DNA from: an uncultured Oscillospiraceae bacterium
GTDB lineage: Bacteria; Bacillota; Clostridia; Oscillospirales; Acutalibacteraceae
Assembly: GCA_900547305.1 (NCBI GenBank)
Contig: URGH01000055.1
Coordinates: 1 to 17,318 of the forward strand
Direction of reading: 5' to 3'
DNA: 17,318 nt
Position 1 is the stretch's first letter; the number at the start of each line of letters is the position of its first letter. The notes beneath the pieces were generated by a model. The model ran no database searches, was not told the DNA's origin, and was given only the letters and a program-made list of their open reading frames with translations. Both the position numbers and the translations under genes were made by a program. This document shows positions 14,996 to 17,318 of the stretch, piece by piece.

Positions 14996-15214
14996 ATGGA
15001 ATCACAAACAGCCTACAAACTGCTATTTGCCGATTATCCCGATGTAGTCAATGTTGAGCAGATGCGTGAAATGCTCGGCGGTATTTGCGACAAAACCGCT
15101 TACAGGCTTTTGCGGTCTGGGGAAATTAGAAGTTTCATTGTCGGCCGCCGCTATCGAATCCCGAAGCTCAACATTCTGGAATACTTGGAACTGATAGATA
15201 AATCTAATGCGTAA
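14996..15214 (+). CDS. xis: excisionase-type helix-turn-helix protein
   Basis: This 72-residue protein starts at ATG 14996, 6 nt after AGGAGG, directly behind the MazF-like gene. The core VEQMREMLGGICDKTAYRLLRSGEIRSFIVGRRYRIPKLNILEYL is the winged-helix excisionase/MerR-like fold (DNA-binding, excisionase family). Position just upstream of the integrase, and small size, match the Xis of Tn916-family elements, which bends the ends and directs the integrase to excise. The integrase is not directly coupled: about 100 nt with an own promoter lie between. The longer in-frame extension to 14852 is in the previous gene and is rejected. Confidence 0.82.
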   Translation: MESQTAYKLLFADYPDVVNVEQMREMLGGICDKTAYRLLRSGEIRSFIVGRRYRIPKLNILEYLELIDKSNA

Positions 15215-15230
15215 AACCTTGTTTGCACAT

Positions 15231-15259
15231 TTGGCCTGTGGGATTCTTTCTGCTACAAT
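15231..15259 (+). promoter_or_regulatory. probable integrase promoter
   Basis: TTGGCC (15231-15236) and TACAAT (15254-15259) are separated by 17 nt. A start near 15266 gives a leader of about 48 nt before ATG 15314 with AAGGAGG. The integrase can therefore be made without the upstream operon. Confidence 0.6.
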
Positions 15260-15313
15260 ATAAATGTCAATGGCAGATGAATCTACGCTGTACCATTCAA
15301 AGGAGGTTTTATT

Positions 15314-16507
15314 ATGGTAGCAGGACATCTGCGAGAGAAAAACGGGTACTATCATATCGTACTCAACTATGTGGATGAATACGGTAAACGGCACACGCCG
15401 TCAAAATCCACGGGGCTCCCTGTAAAGGGCAACAAAAAGCGTGCCGAAAAAATGCTCATAGAAGCCCGTTCAGCCAAAGAAGCAGAGTTGGAGGCAAGAG
15501 CATTAGAACGCAGTACAGGCAAGGTTTCCACCGATTCCATACTCTTTACAACATTTCTGCTCGACTGGCTGGAAATGATAAAAAAGAATGTGGAGGAAAC
15601 GACCTACGGGGCGTATTCTATGGGAATTAAGAGCAAAATTATCCCATACTTTGAGGAACACCACCCCGGCCTGCTCTTACGGGAGATAAAGCCAAAGCAC
15701 ATTCAGGACTATTACACCTATGAACTGACGGTGCGGGGCGTTTCCGCAAACACGGTGATACACCGCCACGCAAATATCCGAAAGGCGTTGCAGCACGCTT
15801 TCAAACTTGGTTTGATTGACACGAACCCGGCGGATCGCATTGAACGGCCGAAAAAGGAAAAGTTTGTCGGCAGCGCCTATGAGGAAGATGAGCTAAACCG
15901 TCTTTTTGAGGTGGTAAAGGGCGACCCCATAGAGCTTGGCGTTATCCTCGGCGCATTTTACGGACTGCGCCGCAGCGAGGCTGTAGGCTTGAAATGGGAT
16001 GCAATTGATTTCAAGAAGAAAACAATCACCATACGGCACACAGTAACGCAGGCGACCATTGACGGCAAAAGCAAGATTATCCAAAAGGATCGGACAAAGA
16101 CCAAAGCAAGCTATCGCAGCCTGCCCCTTGTGCCACCGTTTGAGGAAGTACTGTACCGCCTGAAAGCGGAGCAGGAGCTAAACCGAAAGCTGTGCGGCAG
16201 GTCGTATTGCCGGCAATACACCGATTATATCTATGTCAACGAGATCGGAGAGCTTGTAAAACCCGGCTATATCACCCAGCATTTCCCGCTTGTGCTTGAA
16301 AAGAACGGTATGCGGAAGATTCGTTTCCACGATTTGCGGCATAGCTGCGCAAGCCTTTTGTATGCAAACGGTGTCAGCTTGAAAGAAATTCAGGAGTGGT
16401 TAGGACACAGCGACATTTCGACCACTTCAAACATTTATACGCACTTGAATTTCGCCTCAAAGGTTGCGTCTGCCAATGCGATTTTGGGTGTATATCCCTC
16501 CAAATAA
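15314..16507 (+). CDS. int: tyrosine recombinase/integrase (Tn916/Tn1549 type)
   Basis: This 397-residue protein has three parts: an N-terminal arm-binding domain (about 1-65, GHLREKNGYYHIVLNYVDEYGKRHTPSKSTG), a core-binding domain (about 75-175) and the catalytic domain (about 185-390). The catalytic residues are Arg219 in YGLRRSE, Lys near 262-264 in DRTKTKASYRSL, His339 and Arg342 in HDLRHS, His365 in LGHSD and the nucleophile Tyr375 in SNIYTHL. All are present, so it should be active. Length and motifs fit Tn916/Tn1549 integrases. Its N-terminal domain in that family binds short repeats near the element ends, and 11-bp repeats are indeed seen just downstream. It is the last element protein gene before the right junction. 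Confidence 0.95.
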   Translation: MVAGHLREKNGYYHIVLNYVDEYGKRHTPSKSTGLPVKGNKKRAEKMLIEARSAKEAELEARALERSTGKVSTDSILFTTFLLDWLEMIKKNVEETTYGAYSMGIKSKIIPYFEEHHPGLLLREIKPKHIQDYYTYELTVRGVSANTVIHRHANIRKALQHAFKLGLIDTNPADRIERPKKEKFVGSAYEEDELNRLFEVVKGDPIELGVILGAFYGLRRSEAVGLKWDAIDFKKKTITIRHTVTQATIDGKSKIIQKDRTKTKASYRSLPLVPPFEEVLYRLKAEQELNRKLCGRSYCRQYTDYIYVNEIGELVKPGYITQHFPLVLEKNGMRKIRFHDLRHSCASLLYANGVSLKEIQEWLGHSDISTTSNIYTHLNFASKVASANAILGVYPSK

Positions 16508-16511
16508 TCGC

Positions 16512-16533
16512 AATGTCCCTCCAATGTCCCTCC
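16512..16533 (+). repeat. tandem 11-bp repeats, candidate integrase arm sites
   Basis: AATGTCCCTCC occurs twice without a gap (16512-16522 and 16523-16533), immediately after the integrase gene. A related 9-mer, TATCCCTCC, lies at 16493-16501. Two further copies occur in inverse orientation at 16786-16809. Size and location fit arm-type sites of a Tn916-like integrase. Confidence 0.6.
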
Positions 16534-16615
16534 TGAAAATGAGCTGCAAAACGGCGAATTTTCTGTTGTTGGAGGGGCGTTACATAACCGGAGCAGAGCA
16601 TAAAGAAAAGCCCGC

Positions 16616-16638
16616 AAACCCCGATAAATCAAGGGTTT
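16616..16638 (-). terminator. candidate terminator behind the intact tRNA-Leu
   Basis: AAACCC (16616-16621) pairs with GGGTTT (16633-16638). In the minus direction a T-rich stretch follows six bases later (complement of 16602-16610). It lies 17 nt past the tRNA 3' end. The right arm shares a 16-bp sequence with the hairpin at 16835-16862. Confidence 0.45.
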
Positions 16639-16654
16639 ACGAGCTGTTAAGGTC

Positions 16655-16741
16655 TGGTGCCGGTGGTGGGACTCGAACCCACACACCCTTGCGGATAACA
16701 GATTTTGAGTCTGTCTCGTCTGCCAATTCCGACACACCGGC
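16655..16741 (-). tRNA. tRNA-Leu (anticodon CAA)
   Basis: The minus strand reads a complete class II tRNA. Acceptor GCCGGTG (5' end at 16741) pairs with CACCGGC, with discriminator A and an encoded CCA (16655-16657). The anticodon arm is ACAGA-CTCAAAA-TCTGT, giving anticodon CAA for codon UUG. A variable arm ATCC/GGGT and T-arm GTGGG-TTCGAGT-CCCAC are also present. Its 3' end faces the integrase gene. It is enclosed by the two pairs of candidate integrase arm repeats, so it probably belongs to the element rather than to the host. No convincing own promoter is seen: the leader at 16742-16760 is AT-rich with weak -10-like sequence. Confidence 0.95.
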
Positions 16742-16785
16742 ATTTATATTTTTAAGTCGTCTCCCGATGTCCTGTCCGAGAAATC

Positions 16786-16809
16786 GGAGGGACATCGTGG
16801 AGGGACATT
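16786..16809 (-). repeat. inverse copies of the 11-bp repeat
   Basis: GGAGGGACATC (16786-16796) and GGAGGGACATT (16799-16809) are reverse complements of the AATGTCCCTCC repeats at 16512-16533. The first copy also takes part in an 8-bp hairpin (CGATGTCC 16765-16772 with 16790-16797). Their presence right of the intact tRNA-Leu implies that the element extends past 16809. Confidence 0.6.
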
Positions 16810-16834
16810 AAAAGCAAGTTACATATTCAGTTTT

Positions 16835-16862
16835 CAAAAAACCTTGTAAAATCAAGGGTTTA
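16835..16862 (-). terminator. intrinsic terminator between the two tRNA-Leu sequences
   Basis: In the minus direction AAACCCTTG pairs with CAAGGTTT (one C bulged) around a 6-nt loop, and the right arm runs into TTTTTT (complement of 16835-16840). It would end leftward transcripts from the promoter at 16948-16976 before they reach the intact tRNA-Leu. Confidence 0.65.
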
Positions 16863-16887
16863 CGGAACGGTGGTATGAAACGGCGAA

Positions 16888-16931
16888 GTAGATTTTGAGT
16901 CCACTACGTCTGCCAATTCCATCACACCGGC
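16888..16931 (-). pseudogene. 5' half of a disrupted tRNA-Leu(CAA); probable attR
   Basis: The minus strand from 16931 has the acceptor 5' strand GCCGGTG, the D-arm (GGAATTGGCAGACG) and an anticodon arm GTGGA-CTCAAAA-TCTAC with anticodon CAA. After it no variable arm, no TTCGANNC T-loop and no 3' acceptor strand follow; the sequence is unrelated to a tRNA. It shares AGATTTTGAGTC (16890-16901) and CGTCTGCCAATTCC with the intact tRNA. The break lies just past the anticodon loop, a known place of integration for tyrosine recombinases. It is therefore the likely right attachment site, with the core in or near 16890-16901. Confidence 0.75.
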
Positions 16932-16947
16932 AAATGTGACGTATGTT

Positions 16948-16976
16948 ATTATACAATATCGAAACAATAAAATCAA
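16948..16976 (-). promoter_or_regulatory. promoter of the disrupted host tRNA-Leu
   Basis: On the minus strand TTGATT (16971-16976), a 17-nt spacer and a perfect TATAAT (16948-16953) precede the tRNA 5' end (16931) by about 16 nt. This is a strong vegetative promoter and supports the view that the downstream fragment was once a working tRNA gene. Confidence 0.8.
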
Positions 16977-17078
16977 GTGTTTTTTGCGAAAACCCGAAAA
17001 TTCACAATCTGTACTCAAAATCGGCGGCGGAATGTGTTAAAATCTTTTTGTAAAATAAAGGAAAGGACGTTTTAAGCT

Positions 17079-17318
17079 TTGAGTTATATATGCTTTGATA
17101 ACGTTTGCAAATTTTATAAAAACGGCGATAATATAACCCGCGCGTCGGACGGCATCAGCTTTACCGCAGAAAAGGGTGAGCTTGTGGTGATTGTGGGGCC
17201 GAGCGGTGCGGGAAAGACCACCGTGCTTAATATGCTGGGCGGCATGGACAGGTGCGACAGCGGCGATATAATTTTAGACGGCGAAAAGGTAAGCGAATAC
17301 GGCACCCGCCGCCTTACC
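17079..17318 (+). CDS. ABC transporter ATP-binding protein, N-terminal part (host)
   Basis: The frame starts at TTG 17079, with AAAGGA about 11 nt upstream, and runs off the window after 80 codons. It shows Walker A GPSGAGKT (residues 40-47) and LNMLGGMDRCDSGDIILDGEKVSEY, typical of the MacB/LolD-like class that pairs with FtsX-type permeases. No ATG fits in frame before Walker A. It lies outside the presumed element end and is more GC-rich than the cargo ABC ATPase at 9365, to which it is related only by family. The rest of the protein, with signature and Walker B, is beyond the window. Confidence 0.88.
   Translation, partial: MSYICFDNVCKFYKNGDNITRASDGISFTAEKGELVVIVGPSGAGKTTVLNMLGGMDRCDSGDIILDGEKVSEYGTRRLT

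Noticed and set aside
16512..16809. CRISPR-like short repeats
   Set aside because: Only four 11-bp copies in two orientations, two of them directly adjacent, with no spacers of uniform length and no cas genes; integrase arm sites fit better.
16512..16809. Inverted repeats as ends of an insertion sequence carrying the tRNA
   Set aside because: No transposase lies between the repeats, and the pairs are short and doubled; no target duplication is seen immediately outside them.
16464..16811. 115-codon plus-strand ORF and a 102-codon minus-strand ORF (16435-16743) across the tRNA
   Set aside because: Both read through the tRNA-Leu gene and the repeat sites; neither has a start signal.

Overview
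The window is the right-hand part of an integrative and conjugative element (ICE) of the Tn916/Tn1549 kind in a Clostridia-type Firmicute, followed by a short piece of host chromosome. The evidence is a VirB6-PrgI-VirB4-sortase-CHAP transfer operon of the type named after Clostridioides difficile CTn proteins, purine-rich Shine-Dalgarno sites with some TTG/GTG starts, and an Xis-Int pair at the element end. The assignment to Clostridia rests on recalled family resemblance, not on a search.

Layout. (1) Positions 1-7276 hold a tightly packed plus-strand transfer operon: the C-terminus of a VirB6/TrbL-like channel protein, a DUF3560-like protein, a PrgI-family membrane protein, a VirB4-type ATPase, a class B sortase, a PAPS-reductase-like PP-loop protein and a membrane-anchored CHAP hydrolase. 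(2) Positions 7277-12486 look like a cargo block that is visibly more AT-rich: an ECF-type sigma factor with a single-pass membrane partner (probable anti-sigma), then a lipoprotein, ABC ATPase and FtsX-type permease, then a small cysteine-rich KTR protein and a strong terminator. The sigma operon and the lipoprotein operon share the same two-part upstream motif (TGCATCCGA, 13 nt, GTGTT), so the sigma factor probably controls both. (3) Positions 12498-14460 are regulatory: a minus-strand XRE repressor, a gene-free stretch dense in hairpins, a Tn916-ORF7-like sigma/region-4 protein whose ribosome binding site is locked in a long hairpin, and a second structured gene-free stretch. (4) Positions 14461-16507 hold a MazF/PemK-type protein with a C-terminal zinc-ribbon-like tail, an excisionase-type HTH protein and a tyrosine integrase with its own promoter.

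(5) Positions 16508-17318 form the junction. An intact minus-strand tRNA-Leu(CAA) sits between two pairs of 11-bp repeats that look like integrase arm sites. About 150 bp further right is only the 5' half of a second tRNA-Leu(CAA), which keeps a good promoter but loses its 3' half just past the anticodon loop. The simplest reading is that the element integrated into the anticodon arm of the host tRNA-Leu, destroyed it, and carries an intact replacement. A host ABC-transporter ATPase gene begins beyond it and runs off the window.

The relaxase, coupling protein and left attachment site are not in the window.
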